A stretch of 64,000 nt of DNA, from positions 32,667 to 96,666 of the forward strand of contig MLAK01000559.1 in NCBI GenBank assembly GCA_001839685.1, read 5' to 3'. A program made the translations under genes and the position numbers. Within the stretch, counting starts at the first letter, position 1, and each line of letters opens with the position of its first letter. Source of the DNA: Tritrichomonas foetus. Taxonomy: Eukaryota > Parabasalia > Tritrichomonadida > Tritrichomonadidae. Shown here piece by piece: positions 7,877 to 18,136 of this stretch. Below the pieces are notes generated by a model. The model was not told the origin of the DNA. It searched no databases and saw only the letters and a program-made list of their open reading frames with translations.

Positions 7877-10408
7877 TCAGCAAAAGTCTCCCAAAATAGT
7901 TTTTTCTGAATTTTTCATTGGCTCGATTTTCAGCGAAACTTCAATCATTTGATTTGGTGTTGTAATTTTTCCATTCAACTTTTGGCATTCATTTAGAATA
8001 GCATTATCCAATTCAAAATTCATTCCAGTTCCCCACGGAAGGAAAATTTGTTCAATAATAGATAATGTCTTTCTTTGCAAAACTAAATTATATCCGGAAT
8101 TTCCAGATTTCAAAATAGTTTTCGAGTTTTCATCTTCAATTTGATAAAGTTGAGCAAGGAAGATACCAATGAACGGAATTGATTTGGTTGGATCAACAAA
8201 CATTTCTTTTTGGTTCTCTGTTCTCTTGAAAAAGTTATGTAATCTTGAAAATGCAAGTAAAGCATTATCATTTACCATTTTCCAAGAAGAGGTAAGTCTC
8301 ATGATTGGCAAACTGGATAAAGCAGAATCAATTATTGCTAATAAATGGTAATTATGCTCCTTTCTAGCATGATACATCATTTTCACCCAATACGAAATAT
8401 TTCTTGCTCTCCTTTTATCAGTTTCGATAAGAATTGAAGTAATAATAAACTGAACAGTATCATTGAATCGACTCATCAATTGGTGGAAGTTTGGTGAAGC
8501 TTCTGGGTTTTCCCTCCAATTATTATGCATGAATTCATTTCTTTGCAATTGATGAATCAAATTCAAATCAATGAAGGCTAAATGGTTAGCCATTACATAG
8601 GGGTCAATTGATAAATGAATGAGTCTGTTTGATTTTGCAAACGTTCTAAATTTCAGTGGGTGAAGAAGTGGTTTAAGCTCTTCTGGTTTTATGACTCCTT
8701 CTGATAGATCTTCAACAATATTTCTCATAATATTAATTCCTGGAGTAATACCCTTATTTTTATTCGCCATCACTTTCAAAAGCTGGAATACAATATCAGC
8801 ACACCGTGAATTTTCATCAAAATCATTAGGGAAATATTTAATCCAAATGATTAAATATTGTAAAATTGCTTTAATTTGAACTTGAAGATTTAAATGTTCT
8901 TTTGCTGTTGAGATAAAAATAATTAAATTTTTAGCAATTAAACTTGCAGGAATTCCTAAATTATGCCATGTGAAAATATGAAGTCTGTCTGGGGAGAAAT
9001 CTGATGTTTCTGTTCCAAAACGAAAATCGAAAAATGATGTTGGTGAAATCGCATCAATTTTATTTGTTTTTTGGCAAAAGTTAATTTCTTCTCGATGTGG
9101 TTGCACCAATGATGTCAATGAAATATTAGATTTATTTTCCTCAGTACTTCCAAATGTGCTTTGTACTAATTCATGAAGAGTACTTAATTTTCCAGATTCA
9201 CTTTTTGTTTCTAATATATCAATTAATGGGAAATTATTTCTTGGGGGAATTTCATGAATGACTTCATCATTTTCAATCACATATGAAGTTGCAAAGTCAA
9301 AATCAAAGAAGGAAATTGGCAATCCATCATCAGCAAATAAATTATTTACAAGCGTGTCGGTTTTATGTGGTGCTGATTTGCCACGTGGCTTCCTTTCTAT
9401 TGTAGTGATTCTTGCAGAGCGTGGTGTCGTGATAATTGGTGTGACAAATTGAAGTTCATCATTATCTACCAATTTGCTGCTACTTCTTGCATTTTTATTA
9501 CCTTTGTATTCTTTCAGACTAATAAAATCGTTTGTATCTTCATTTTCTTTTATGATATTTTTATGCTTATTATTTTTGTTGGAATTTGCATTTTCATTAG
9601 TATCAATAATATTATATAAATTAGTATATAAATTTTTGTTTCTTTTGTATTCAGCAGTTTCAGTTTTATTTTTATCTTTTCTATTATCATCATGAACTTT
9701 ATTAGAAGTAGTAGGTGTATTAAGTAAATCTTTTTGGCTTTTATGATTGTTTGAAATATCTGAAATTTCTGTGTTTTCAGGTTTCTTTGGTGTTGTTAGA
9801 ATTGTTTGATTTCTTGTTGCTGATTTCATTTTCAAGATTGGTAAGTGATTAAATTTACTGATGAGATTTCCTTTAAAATCAATTGGCTCTTCATCATCAT
9901 AAAAATGTTGAATTGATATCGTATTCGTGCACATTAATTTGATTTTTTTCACCGCACGTTGGACGTTTCTTTTTTGCTCTCTTGACTTATTTTGATTTAA
10001 GCGACGATTTATGCCTTCCGTTAAAATTGTTAATAAATCTGGTTGATCTCCATTTTTATTGTTTTTGCCATTTTTGTCGTATCTATTGTTTTTAGAATCA
10101 ATATCTACTGACATTTTTCGATCGCGATAACTCGATGAAGTTCCTCTTTGTTGATTTCTGGAATTGGTCGTTTCTCTAGTTGAATTGTATCTGGAGCGCA
10201 TGCGTGACATTCCTTGGTCACCTGGTTCTGATTCTTGTGAGAAAGGATTTCGAGAAGATTGGCGCGGATTTGGCGTACTCATCATATTTAATTTGGTAAA
10301 TTGAGAATAAACTCCTCGGATTTGGCGGGATGGATTTGGAGTTTCTAGTCTTCCGTGAAAATTTATCGAACCTTTCTGATATTCCTCGTTTCTCTTAAGC
10401 TGATTCAT
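7877..10408 (-). CDS. Ras guanine-nucleotide exchange factor (RasGEF_N plus CDC25 domain)
   Basis: 843 residues from ATG 10408. The first ~450 residues are disordered, Asn/Lys/Ser/Thr-rich, with many TP and SP sites. A RasGEF_N-type helical domain (~450-540; DRLHIFTWHNLGI, then LQYLIIWIKYFPNDF) precedes the catalytic CDC25 domain (~595-790). The latter carries IDPYVMANHLAFID, ARNISYWVKMMYHARKEHNY, the AIIDSALSSLPIMRLTSSW block, and SIPFIGIFLAQLYQIED; these match the structurally conserved regions of Ras/Rap exchange factors. It should load GTP on a Ras/Rap-type GTPase at the plasma or endomembrane. No membrane-targeting domain (PH, C1, CNB) is visible, so recruitment may depend on the disordered N-terminus. 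Confidence 0.9.
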   Translation of the reverse strand: MNQLKRNEEYQKGSINFHGRLETPNPSRQIRGVYSQFTKLNMMSTPNPRQSSRNPFSQESEPGDQGMSRMRSRYNSTRETTNSRNQQRGTSSSYRDRKMSVDIDSKNNRYDKNGKNNKNGDQPDLLTILTEGINRRLNQNKSREQKRNVQRAVKKIKLMCTNTISIQHFYDDEEPIDFKGNLISKFNHLPILKMKSATRNQTILTTPKKPENTEISDISNNHKSQKDLLNTPTTSNKVHDDNRKDKNKTETAEYKRNKNLYTNLYNIIDTNENANSNKNNKHKNIIKENEDTNDFISLKEYKGNKNARSSSKLVDNDELQFVTPIITTPRSARITTIERKPRGKSAPHKTDTLVNNLFADDGLPISFFDFDFATSYVIENDEVIHEIPPRNNFPLIDILETKSESGKLSTLHELVQSTFGSTEENKSNISLTSLVQPHREEINFCQKTNKIDAISPTSFFDFRFGTETSDFSPDRLHIFTWHNLGIPASLIAKNLIIFISTAKEHLNLQVQIKAILQYLIIWIKYFPNDFDENSRCADIVFQLLKVMANKNKGITPGINIMRNIVEDLSEGVIKPEELKPLLHPLKFRTFAKSNRLIHLSIDPYVMANHLAFIDLNLIHQLQRNEFMHNNWRENPEASPNFHQLMSRFNDTVQFIITSILIETDKRRARNISYWVKMMYHARKEHNYHLLAIIDSALSSLPIMRLTSSWKMVNDNALLAFSRLHNFFKRTENQKEMFVDPTKSIPFIGIFLAQLYQIEDENSKTILKSGNSGYNLVLQRKTLSIIEQIFLPWGTGMNFELDNAILNECQKLNGKITTPNQMIEVSLKIEPMKNSEKTILGDFC

Positions 10409-11377
10409 CGAAAAGGCGATTTTCTATTAAGGTTGAACTTCACAAATTTGAATGGGAAATGATCGTTCTTTTCTATTTCCTCATTTCTCCGTAATTTCTT
10501 GTTTTTACGAATTTTCTCTTTGGCAACAATAATAAATATTAATTATGAAACTAATAGATCAATAAACTTGAAGAGAAAAATTCCGATTTATTATTGAATT
10601 CGATCGAGATAAAAAAAAATAGAATCTTTCTTAAGAAGATTTCACGCTTAGTAAAGAAAATAAATAAAATTAGTGATATCACGAACATAATTCTCAAGTC
10701 AGAGATAAATCACCAAATCATGTGATTATTGACACTAATGTTCTTTCAAAGACAAAATGTGCTCGATTTTAACAAGATAAAGTATCTTGATATTTTACAT
10801 TTTCATCTTTGGGCTTAAACAATTTGATGATTAATTATTAATATTGTAATTGCACGAAACAACTTAGTTCATATCACTTTGATTTACAGATACCTATATG
10901 GAAAAACCAATATACAAAATTATTATCACTTACAGTACTAAATATATATATATTAAATTCATTTAGTAGGAAGAAGGTTTGTTTCACAAAGAAGAATTAA
11001 AAGTGTTTTACATATAAAAGATTTCATCTGCAATGAATTCCCTACTTTAAAATTATTCAAAGATGTTGTTAGAAATAAAATGCTATTCGATAATGATAAA
11101 TTTGATTTTAATCAAAGCAATGATGGCATTCAAAAGAAAACAATCATACTCTTTTCTGAATAGAAAACATGAATAATAATATTTCATTAATAAAATTTTG
11201 TTGTTGAAAATTAAGAGAGTTAAATATCTCTAAAAATTCTTTTTCTTTTGATTCTTTTGAAAAAGCAAGAATTAATATGTTGATGTCGATTCGTGAATGA
11301 ATTAAATTAAATATAACAGAGTTTATTTATATTGGTTTTACTTTTATACATGCACACAAACAAATATATATAATAAC
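10409..11377. other. Long spacer between two minus-strand genes
   Basis: About 970 bases, AT-rich. Apart from the orphan plus-strand open stretch at 10957-11163 (listed separately) I see no gene, RNA or strong repeat. Confidence 0.5.
10957..11163 (+). pseudogene. Orphan 68-codon open stretch without start codon
   Basis: Bounded by an in-frame TAA (10954-10956) and TAG (11161-11163), this frame reads as a plausible mixed-composition protein end: IHLVGRRFVSQRRIKSV..., then FICNEFPTLKLFKDVV, ending KKTIILFSE. The only Met is at codon 34, too late for a start. No trichomonad-type 3' splice motif (ACTAACACACAG) lies upstream, so an exon is unlikely. I take it as the surviving 3' end of a decayed gene; the family is not recognised. 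Confidence 0.35.
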
Positions 11378-12805
11378 TTATTCATGATCTAGCTTCTCTA
11401 ATATATCAAATGATAGTTTGGAAATCATTGAGTCTTCGCTCTCACTCATTTGCTGTAAAATTCTATCCCATTCATTATTTCCTATGATTTGAAGAAATTT
11501 TTGTAGAAAGTCATTTGATTTAGCTTCCAAATAATCTATCAAAAGCTTTGTTGAGCATAGTATGACTTTACAAAAGTATACATCAGCTTTATCAAAATAT
11601 TCAGGAATTATCGAAAGACAATCCAAGAATTGAGAAATGAAGAATTCATAATTTTGTGGTTGATTCATCATAATAAGATGAAGAATGATAATTAATGCTT
11701 CTTTTTGAGCATTGAATGAACCATTATTCATGCAATCATTTAGATATCCCGAAATTTCTGATGTCATTAAAAATCCGTTGATATTTGGATCACTACAAAT
11801 AGAAATGCACCGTAAAAATTTATTAAAAGCATACTTAGTTTCATTACTCCATTTACCTGAAAAATGAATAAATTTAAGAAGTTCAGAATTTAGAAATACC
11901 TCTACAAAATGAGTACCATGTCTTGAAATTTGTGCAATTGATTCCAAAACTGAACACTTTACTTGATCTTTTGTGTGTTGAAGCATTAATTTTGTAATTT
12001 CTAAGAAGTTCTGAGATAGCAGCATGTTTAATGCTTCTTCTGGTGCCGATTGAGCGAACCAATATACATTGTCAAAGACTAGAACTTTTAGTTTTAACAC
12101 ATGAGATTCCGGAGTTTGAACATCTAAAAGTCGATGAAAACACGAAACAACTAAAATCGAATATTCAACACTAATGATATTAGAATGAATAAAAATAGAG
12201 GACAGTACGAATAATATGGCCTCAATTAAGTATAAAATATCATTTATTTCATCTGAATCTTCATTATCCATTTGAATAAGAGTTTCAACAGAATTGTTAA
12301 AAGACAAAAAGCATTCATGGAAAAAACCATTTGATAGGAAAATCTGAGCAAACTGAATATTAGAATATGCAAAAATAGCAATAGCTCTTATTGCAGTTAC
12401 AACAAATTGTCTGATATTTGATTTAGTGAAAAATAATAGAAATGGAATGGCAGACAAAATAAGTTCAGAATTGTTAATAATTTGTCTACAAGTCGACATA
12501 TTTTCAATAAATCCATTAATACAGTCATTTACATCAAAATCCTGAGTTTGACTACATATTTCAAATATTCGAGAAATAATTTGTTGATTAATTAAGCTTG
12601 GATAGTCCGAAAAAAAGTTAATTGCATCGCATTGTTTGTATATATCGTCAGCATATAAATCGTTTCTATTTTTATCAACTTCTTCTTGAGATAAATCTGA
12701 TAGACCTGCTTTGATTCCTTTCAGAAATTGACGATTGAATAAATTGTAAGACATGCCTTCATCCATTAATTCTATCATATTATTTTCGAGAGATGTACAG
12801 ATCAT
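11378..12805 (-). CDS. Helical-repeat (armadillo-like) hypothetical protein
   Basis: 475 residues when started at ATG 12805. The frame opens at a TTG (12847) but has no earlier ATG before an in-frame TGA. The sequence is a nearly continuous series of ~40-residue amphipathic helix pairs rich in Leu, Ile and Phe (for example FVVTAIRAIAIFAYSN, QVKCSVLESIAQISRHGTHF, AQKEALIIILHLIMMN), as in armadillo/HEAT superhelices. There are no membrane segments or catalytic motifs. Trichomonads carry many such orphan arm-repeat proteins; the role is probably protein-protein scaffolding. It is divergent from the ArfGAP gene with a 144-base shared upstream region. Confidence 0.65.
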   Translation of the reverse strand: MICTSLENNMIELMDEGMSYNLFNRQFLKGIKAGLSDLSQEEVDKNRNDLYADDIYKQCDAINFFSDYPSLINQQIISRIFEICSQTQDFDVNDCINGFIENMSTCRQIINNSELILSAIPFLLFFTKSNIRQFVVTAIRAIAIFAYSNIQFAQIFLSNGFFHECFLSFNNSVETLIQMDNEDSDEINDILYLIEAILFVLSSIFIHSNIISVEYSILVVSCFHRLLDVQTPESHVLKLKVLVFDNVYWFAQSAPEEALNMLLSQNFLEITKLMLQHTKDQVKCSVLESIAQISRHGTHFVEVFLNSELLKFIHFSGKWSNETKYAFNKFLRCISICSDPNINGFLMTSEISGYLNDCMNNGSFNAQKEALIIILHLIMMNQPQNYEFFISQFLDCLSIIPEYFDKADVYFCKVILCSTKLLIDYLEAKSNDFLQKFLQIIGNNEWDRILQQMSESEDSMISKLSFDILEKLDHE

Positions 12806-12949
12806 TTTGCGGACAAGCCCTTTTTTGATAAAATGCGGTATGTTCAAATCACATGTCAGTATACATCAATCAATCAACTTTTTCTATATCTGTTGAATAA
12901 TTGACCATGAATTTGACCTCTTTGATTTACAACAAAGAGCTTTCTGGGC

Positions 12950-15604
12950 ATGTCTGCAAATGGGCAAAGAGAAGCCCTGAAATTAATATCGCATCTTTTA
13001 GAAGATCCATACAACCAAATTTGCGCCGATTGCCAATGCAAACCATCGAAATGGGCCAGTACGACTTTAGGTGTTTTTATTTGCATTGACTGTAGTGGTG
13101 TTCATCGATCATTAGGTACTCACATTTCTTTTGTTCGATCCTGCACGCTCGATTCGTGGACTATGGAGCAAGCTCGCCTCATGGAAGCTATTGGAAATCG
13201 CCTCGGAAATTCTTATTGGGAGTCGAAGCTACCCATGGACTACGAAAGGCCAGGAAACTCAAATCGATCTCTTATGCAAAACTTTATCAAAGAAAAATAC
13301 CAGCTAAAACGATACGCTGATGATGGCCCTCCTCCGCATATTGTCTACAAACACTTATTAATGAAGCAAATGGCTTCTTCATCAATTTCTTCATCGCATG
13401 GAAAACGAAGCCGCTCAGAAAAGCATCATTCCAGATCAATGAAAAATTCTCAATCTTACGATAATACGAAAAACTTTGATGACAAACATAAAGACCTTCA
13501 ATTTTCTAGACCACAGAACCAGACTCCGCCAGCGCAAGAAGCACCACCGCCACAAATCGAACATGAATCATTAGATTCATTTTTTGCTGAACAGCCTAAA
13601 CGGTCAATTCCAAAACCCTATATTCCACATAAAAAAGTTGTCTATGAAATGCCAAAAGAAGAGCCAGATTATGAAAATATGAGGCCAGACGAAATCGATT
13701 CATTTTTCAATACAGAATCAATTGAAAATGCAATGCTTTCAAAAATGCAGAATATGTTTGCTGGGAAAATTGGCGGTAATAATGATCAGGAGCCTGAACA
13801 AGAGGTTGAATATGATGCGTTTGGTGAAATTGCTGAACCAAATACTGCAAAACTCGAATCATTTTTTGATGGAAAACCATCACCTCAACAAAATTCTACA
13901 ACTTCTCCACAAAAATTACAAAATCATTCATCTTTAGTGATAACAAACATATCAACAGCCCAAATACCACAAAATCAACAAAATTGTGATCTTAATGACA
14001 ATAATGAAAATGATATTACGAATGAAAACTTTGACCAAAATATTGAGGAAAATGATGAAGAAAATCCAGAAAATGAATGTTTTGAAGAGGAAGAAGAAAT
14101 AAATAATGTAAATGAGCCACTAACAAATGAACCAAATCAAATCGAAATTCCACAAAAAATTGAAAATCATTTAAATGATGAATTAATTACTGAACAACAA
14201 GTAGAAGCTCCAGTTTTTCCAACCCTTGGTGATATTAAAATCACACTTGATATTCCAAACGAAGACAATTCTTTGAATGCTGCAGCAAATGATGATGATG
14301 GATTTTGGGATGATGTTGCAAATGATGAAAATGAAGATGATGGATTTTTCGAATTACCACCAAAAACAAATTTACCCGAACCTATTAAACTTGAAGGTAA
14401 ATCAATTCAACCTACAACTGATTTGTTAAATCAAGTACAGCCAACAGCCATCCAAGAAGACAAATTGTTTGATCTTTCATTGAGCCAGAACGCACCACTT
14501 CCAAATTTAGAGCAAAATGAGTATGTAAGTATGGACAATAATACAGAAGCAAACATCACAAGAAATGAATATGATGCATTTAAAGAAAAACAAAATGTGA
14601 ATAATCACTTACTTGATGATTATAATTCTATGAATAATAATGATGTGAATTTGATTGAGAATTCAAATCCACCACAAGCACAACTCGATATTGATACATC
14701 GTTGCTCGATACAACGAATCCTTTTGAGCAAACTGAAAATGAGAATTCCAACAATTTAGAAAATATACTCAATAACGCATCTACCAAAACCAACAATGAT
14801 ACCTTTGAAATTAACTTCGAATGTGATAATAAAAATAATGATCAAGTTTATGAGAACAAAGAAAATGAAATCAACAAACAAAATTCATCTCAAGAATTAA
14901 TTCCAGAAAATTTTATCGAAGATAATTCTAATTTACCAAATAATGATAATGACGAAATGATAGAAACCAATCGTAATAATTCATTAGAAATTTCAGCTCA
15001 ATCTAGCAATGTTGAGCCAAATGCAATAACTCAAATAAATGATAATAATCATAATGTAGATTTTCACGAAGAACCAGTTGAAAAAATTGTTGTCAGAGAA
15101 TCATCACAAAAGAAAGTGATTAGGCTGTCAATTAATATGGTAAATGCAATCGATTTAACTGAACCAGAGTTGAAACCTAGGAAAGCAGAGACAATAGAAG
15201 AACAAATAATCGATGACTTCTTTGCTGAAGCTGAGCAGACTCTTTCACAGAAACCAAAACCAAATATTCATTCTAGATCTCATCACTCACGTCCCACAAA
15301 TACAAATCCATCAAATACAACCACAACAAATGTGAGTAATGAGCCAATGGAAGAAAATACCAATAAATCTCGCCGAAGGCATCACCGTGATGATGATGAA
15401 TATGAAGATTTCTTCCAACCAAAACAAAGAACAAAGTCACAAACACCACCTGATGTTGCAGTTTCACGAACGCAGAAATCTGCATTCGCTCCACCACCCG
15501 CAAGAAAACCAGGTGCTCATTTACCAGCAAGATTACAGAAAAAGATTGAGCCTGTTGTTGAGGAGTCTTCACGCCGACGAAGACATCATCATAGCAAGAA
15601 ATGA
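12950..15604 (+). CDS. Arf GTPase-activating protein (ArfGAP domain, long disordered tail)
   Basis: 884 residues from ATG 12950. The ArfGAP zinc finger is at the N-terminus: Cys25, Cys28, Cys45, Cys48 (CX2CX16CX2C). The catalytic arginine is Arg53 in CSGVHRSLG, followed by the conserved VRSCTLDSW and LGNSYWESKLP. It stimulates GTP hydrolysis on Arf, controlling coat assembly on Golgi and endosomal membranes. Everything after residue ~140 is disordered, Asn/Glu/Gln-rich, with recurring short acidic-aromatic boxes (SLDSFFAEQP, EIDSFFNTES, KLESFFDGKP, IIDDFFAEAE, EYEDFFQPK) that look like repeated linear motifs. The C-terminus is strongly basic (SSRRRRHHHSKK) and may bind membranes. The domain order is like SMAP/AGFG-type ArfGAPs. 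A Sec7 ArfGEF lies 20 kb away. Confidence 0.92.
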   Translation: MSANGQREALKLISHLLEDPYNQICADCQCKPSKWASTTLGVFICIDCSGVHRSLGTHISFVRSCTLDSWTMEQARLMEAIGNRLGNSYWESKLPMDYERPGNSNRSLMQNFIKEKYQLKRYADDGPPPHIVYKHLLMKQMASSSISSSHGKRSRSEKHHSRSMKNSQSYDNTKNFDDKHKDLQFSRPQNQTPPAQEAPPPQIEHESLDSFFAEQPKRSIPKPYIPHKKVVYEMPKEEPDYENMRPDEIDSFFNTESIENAMLSKMQNMFAGKIGGNNDQEPEQEVEYDAFGEIAEPNTAKLESFFDGKPSPQQNSTTSPQKLQNHSSLVITNISTAQIPQNQQNCDLNDNNENDITNENFDQNIEENDEENPENECFEEEEEINNVNEPLTNEPNQIEIPQKIENHLNDELITEQQVEAPVFPTLGDIKITLDIPNEDNSLNAAANDDDGFWDDVANDENEDDGFFELPPKTNLPEPIKLEGKSIQPTTDLLNQVQPTAIQEDKLFDLSLSQNAPLPNLEQNEYVSMDNNTEANITRNEYDAFKEKQNVNNHLLDDYNSMNNNDVNLIENSNPPQAQLDIDTSLLDTTNPFEQTENENSNNLENILNNASTKTNNDTFEINFECDNKNNDQVYENKENEINKQNSSQELIPENFIEDNSNLPNNDNDEMIETNRNNSLEISAQSSNVEPNAITQINDNNHNVDFHEEPVEKIVVRESSQKKVIRLSINMVNAIDLTEPELKPRKAETIEEQIIDDFFAEAEQTLSQKPKPNIHSRSHHSRPTNTNPSNTTTTNVSNEPMEENTNKSRRRHHRDDDEYEDFFQPKQRTKSQTPPDVAVSRTQKSAFAPPPARKPGAHLPARLQKKIEPVVEESSRRRRHHHSKK

Positions 15605-15955
15605 CCTTACTTGTGTATTTTTTTTATAAATTCAGTCTATCATACTTTACTTTCTATGTATTTTCATACTTTACTTGTTTTTTAAATTATATATAAATAT
15701 TTATATATAGAGAAGAGAGAATTTAAATAACTACTTTTATTATGATAACATTTGAACTTCACAAAACGATCAAAAGAGATTTTTTATTAAACTGTAAATT
15801 CTTGATAATAAATAAAAAACGCACTGACTTAAATACATGCATTTGCGCATATGTAAATATTTAAGTCAGTGAGTGAATTATGAACTATCAAAAGTCTACA
15901 ATTCTTAAAAATTACTCATAATTTCTTCTTTGATTGTTTTATGTTATCGACTCTT
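15605..15955. other. Convergent intergenic spacer
   Basis: Separates the 3' ends of the ArfGAP gene (+) and the zinc-finger gene (-). It contains the perfect inverted repeat listed next and otherwise plain AT-rich sequence. Confidence 0.6.
15822..15871. repeat. Perfect 14-bp inverted repeat (stem-loop)
   Basis: CACTGACTTAAATA at 15822-15835 and its exact reverse complement at 15858-15871 are separated by 22 bases that contain further partial palindromes. Placed midway between two converging genes, it could fold in either transcript's 3' end and act as a terminator or 3'-processing structure, or be a tiny terminal-inverted-repeat insertion. Confidence 0.7.
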
Positions 15956-17803
15956 TTAAAAATCGAGTAATAGTTCATCTTGATGAAATGTCAAAATATG
16001 TGAAAATAAATCAATATCATCATTGAATTTTAACTGGCAAATGTTACAATAAATATTATTTTCCGTGCAAATGATTTTTTGTTGCAAATACAAATTGTCA
16101 TATAAATGCTCCAACTCTTTAAAAAACTTTTTTTCTTCAACAATTGTTTTACTATTATCAATTGCCTTTTTTGGTTGCTTTTTTGTTACTTTAGACTCTG
16201 CGATGACCTTCCCATTGTTTAAACGTAAATTGCTTGTCTTTATAGTTGTAGCAATAAATGATAAATAGTCATCATCATCATCGTCGTCATCATCATCATT
16301 TTCATTATACTCATCGTCATCACCTTCATTGTATCCATTTTCATAGATGTCGAATATCTTATTATCTGGTTCAGTAAACTCTATCTCATTGTTATTTTTA
16401 TTGTTTGGTGGAATATCGTCGAAATCATGAGTAAAGTCATCACTAATTTCTTCATCGTCTTGATTGATAGTTTGATTTTGATTTATATTTTGATTTTGAT
16501 TAATAGTATGATTTTGATTTATAATTGGATCCTGATTAAAATATTGATTTGGAATTTGATACTCATCCATATTTTGGTTAATATTTTGATTTATTTGGTG
16601 TGGTTGATTAAATTCATTGTTGATATTCATCTGTGGATTGGGGAAAACATTTGGATTCATTTGATTTATTTGTGGATTTGGATTCCATTGATAATTGGGA
16701 TATGCATTCTGATTGTATGGTTGCGGGAATGAATTTTGTGAAAAATTTGTATGGAAATTAAAACCTTGACCGAAATCCTGGTTGAATGGAGAGGCAAAGG
16801 GCTGATTAAAATTTGGAGTAAAATTCATATTATTTTGCGAAAAATTAAATCCACGAGCAAAGTTTTGATTCGTGTTTAAATTTGGATTATAAGCTTGAAA
16901 AGTATTTTGATTAGTATTTTGGTTGAACTCTTGCCTGTAATTATTATTTATGTTTGGTTGTGAATTGTTTGGTAAATTATTTGGGTAATTATTTGGTATG
17001 CTATTTGGTAAATTGTTAGATACATTATCTGAAAAATTATTTGGAAAACTATTAGGTGGATTATTATGTAAATTATTTGGGAAATTGTTTGGAAAACTAT
17101 TCGGCGGATTACCTGATAAATTATTTGAAAAATTATTTTGCAAATTGTTTTGAGTATGAATATTTTGATGATTTTCGTTATTTTGGCGATTTAAATCATA
17201 ATGTTCTGTTTGAGTTTCCATTTCTGTTAGGAATTTAATTCTAGGCACATCCCATCTTTCAATAGAGAGAATGTTTACAATGTCAGCGAAAAGAATTTTG
17301 TCTTTGTTTTTTAGAATTTTTTTGAGTTGGTTTTTCTTGTTTGGCGCAAGAAAATCGTTATCAATGTAATTTTTATTATTGACTTGTAACAAACTTCCTT
17401 TTGTTTCTTTTTCAGGTAAACTATTTGACAGCTGGGGTTCATTAATTTGATCTAAAAAAATTTTTATTTTTTCAATAGATTTGGAATATTTCGATAACGC
17501 TATTAAATTAAGAAATTTTTCTCTGTGTTGATAAAAAATATGAACATAAAAATCAGTTTCTGGAAATTGCATATGGCATTCGTTGCAAGTTATGGAATTT
17601 GGATTGGTTATAGAATGAGGAATACATTCCTTTAATCGATTTGCGAGCTTATGTTTCGTCATCATGTGATCAATTATTCGATCGATTGATGAATTGGCAA
17701 ATTGGTTACAAATCGGACAGTTTAATTCGGTTTTAAGTGAGATGCATGAATGATTTTTTGGAGTGTTTGAGGTATGCGGCTGATGATGAGTTGATTGACT
17801 CAT
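15956..17803 (-). CDS. C2H2 zinc-finger protein with Asn-rich repeats
   Basis: 615 residues from ATG 17803. Two C2H2-like fingers lie near the N-terminus: Cys29, Cys32, His46, His51, and Cys73, Cys76, His88, His93. A third is near the C-terminus (CNICQLKFNDD, then HILTFH). Between them, residues ~215-500 are a low-complexity array of NNLPN/NNFPN and INQNQ units, followed by an acidic run of consecutive Asp. The split-finger layout and prion-like core suggest a nucleic-acid or protein binder in the nucleus or an RNP; the target is unknown. A TCATT initiator lies 13 bases upstream. Confidence 0.7.
   Translation of the reverse strand: MSQSTHHQPHTSNTPKNHSCISLKTELNCPICNQFANSSIDRIIDHMMTKHKLANRLKECIPHSITNPNSITCNECHMQFPETDFYVHIFYQHREKFLNLIALSKYSKSIEKIKIFLDQINEPQLSNSLPEKETKGSLLQVNNKNYIDNDFLAPNKKNQLKKILKNKDKILFADIVNILSIERWDVPRIKFLTEMETQTEHYDLNRQNNENHQNIHTQNNLQNNFSNNLSGNPPNSFPNNFPNNLHNNPPNSFPNNFSDNVSNNLPNSIPNNYPNNLPNNSQPNINNNYRQEFNQNTNQNTFQAYNPNLNTNQNFARGFNFSQNNMNFTPNFNQPFASPFNQDFGQGFNFHTNFSQNSFPQPYNQNAYPNYQWNPNPQINQMNPNVFPNPQMNINNEFNQPHQINQNINQNMDEYQIPNQYFNQDPIINQNHTINQNQNINQNQTINQDDEEISDDFTHDFDDIPPNNKNNNEIEFTEPDNKIFDIYENGYNEGDDDEYNENDDDDDDDDDDYLSFIATTIKTSNLRLNNGKVIAESKVTKKQPKKAIDNSKTIVEEKKFFKELEHLYDNLYLQQKIICTENNIYCNICQLKFNDDIDLFSHILTFHQDELLLDF
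16450..17160. repeat. Asn/Pro/Gln-coding low-complexity repeat region
   Basis: Short 12- to 18-base degenerate tandem units (TTGATTTTGATTxAT type and AAATTATTTGG type) inside the zinc-finger gene. They encode INQNQ- and NNxPN-type repeats. Confidence 0.7.
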
Positions 17804-17813
17804 CTCAGCAAAA

Positions 17814-17818
17814 AATGA
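17814..17818 (-). promoter_or_regulatory. Initiator-like TCATT
   Basis: TCATT on the minus strand, A+1 at 17816, 13 bases before the zinc-finger ATG. It fits the trichomonad TCA+1YW initiator and its spacing. Confidence 0.5.
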
Positions 17819-18131
17819 GCTCAGTGAAAATCATTCAAAATTTTCAATGTTTTCTACTTATGACAAAAGAAAAAAAGTCTCATTTTAACTGACAATTTTT
17901 TGATATATAATTCACCTTCTAACAAAAAAATCATGCCACACTGAGATTACATTTATTGAACAATAAACGCACACTATATTTAACAGTATCATGAGCTAAT
18001 GAAGATGAAATAAACCTCTTGAGATTTTTAGGAGTAATGATCAATAAAATGATTATTCGATTGATAAACGTATTGAAAAGGTTGGCATCATAAACTTTTT
18101 GAAATAAATTTAATTCGAATAAACGTATTCT

Positions 18132-18136
18132 TCATA
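18132..18136 (+). promoter_or_regulatory. Initiator-like TCATA
   Basis: TCATA, A+1 near 18134, 13 bases before the ATG at 18147 of the coiled-coil gene. It forms a matched pair with the minus-strand initiator at 17814-17818. Confidence 0.5.

Noticed and set aside
10930..10960. Possible 3' splice site before the orphan open stretch
   Set aside because: No ACTAACACACAG-type trichomonad branch/acceptor motif; TACTAA followed by TATA repeats and ATTTAG is not a convincing match.
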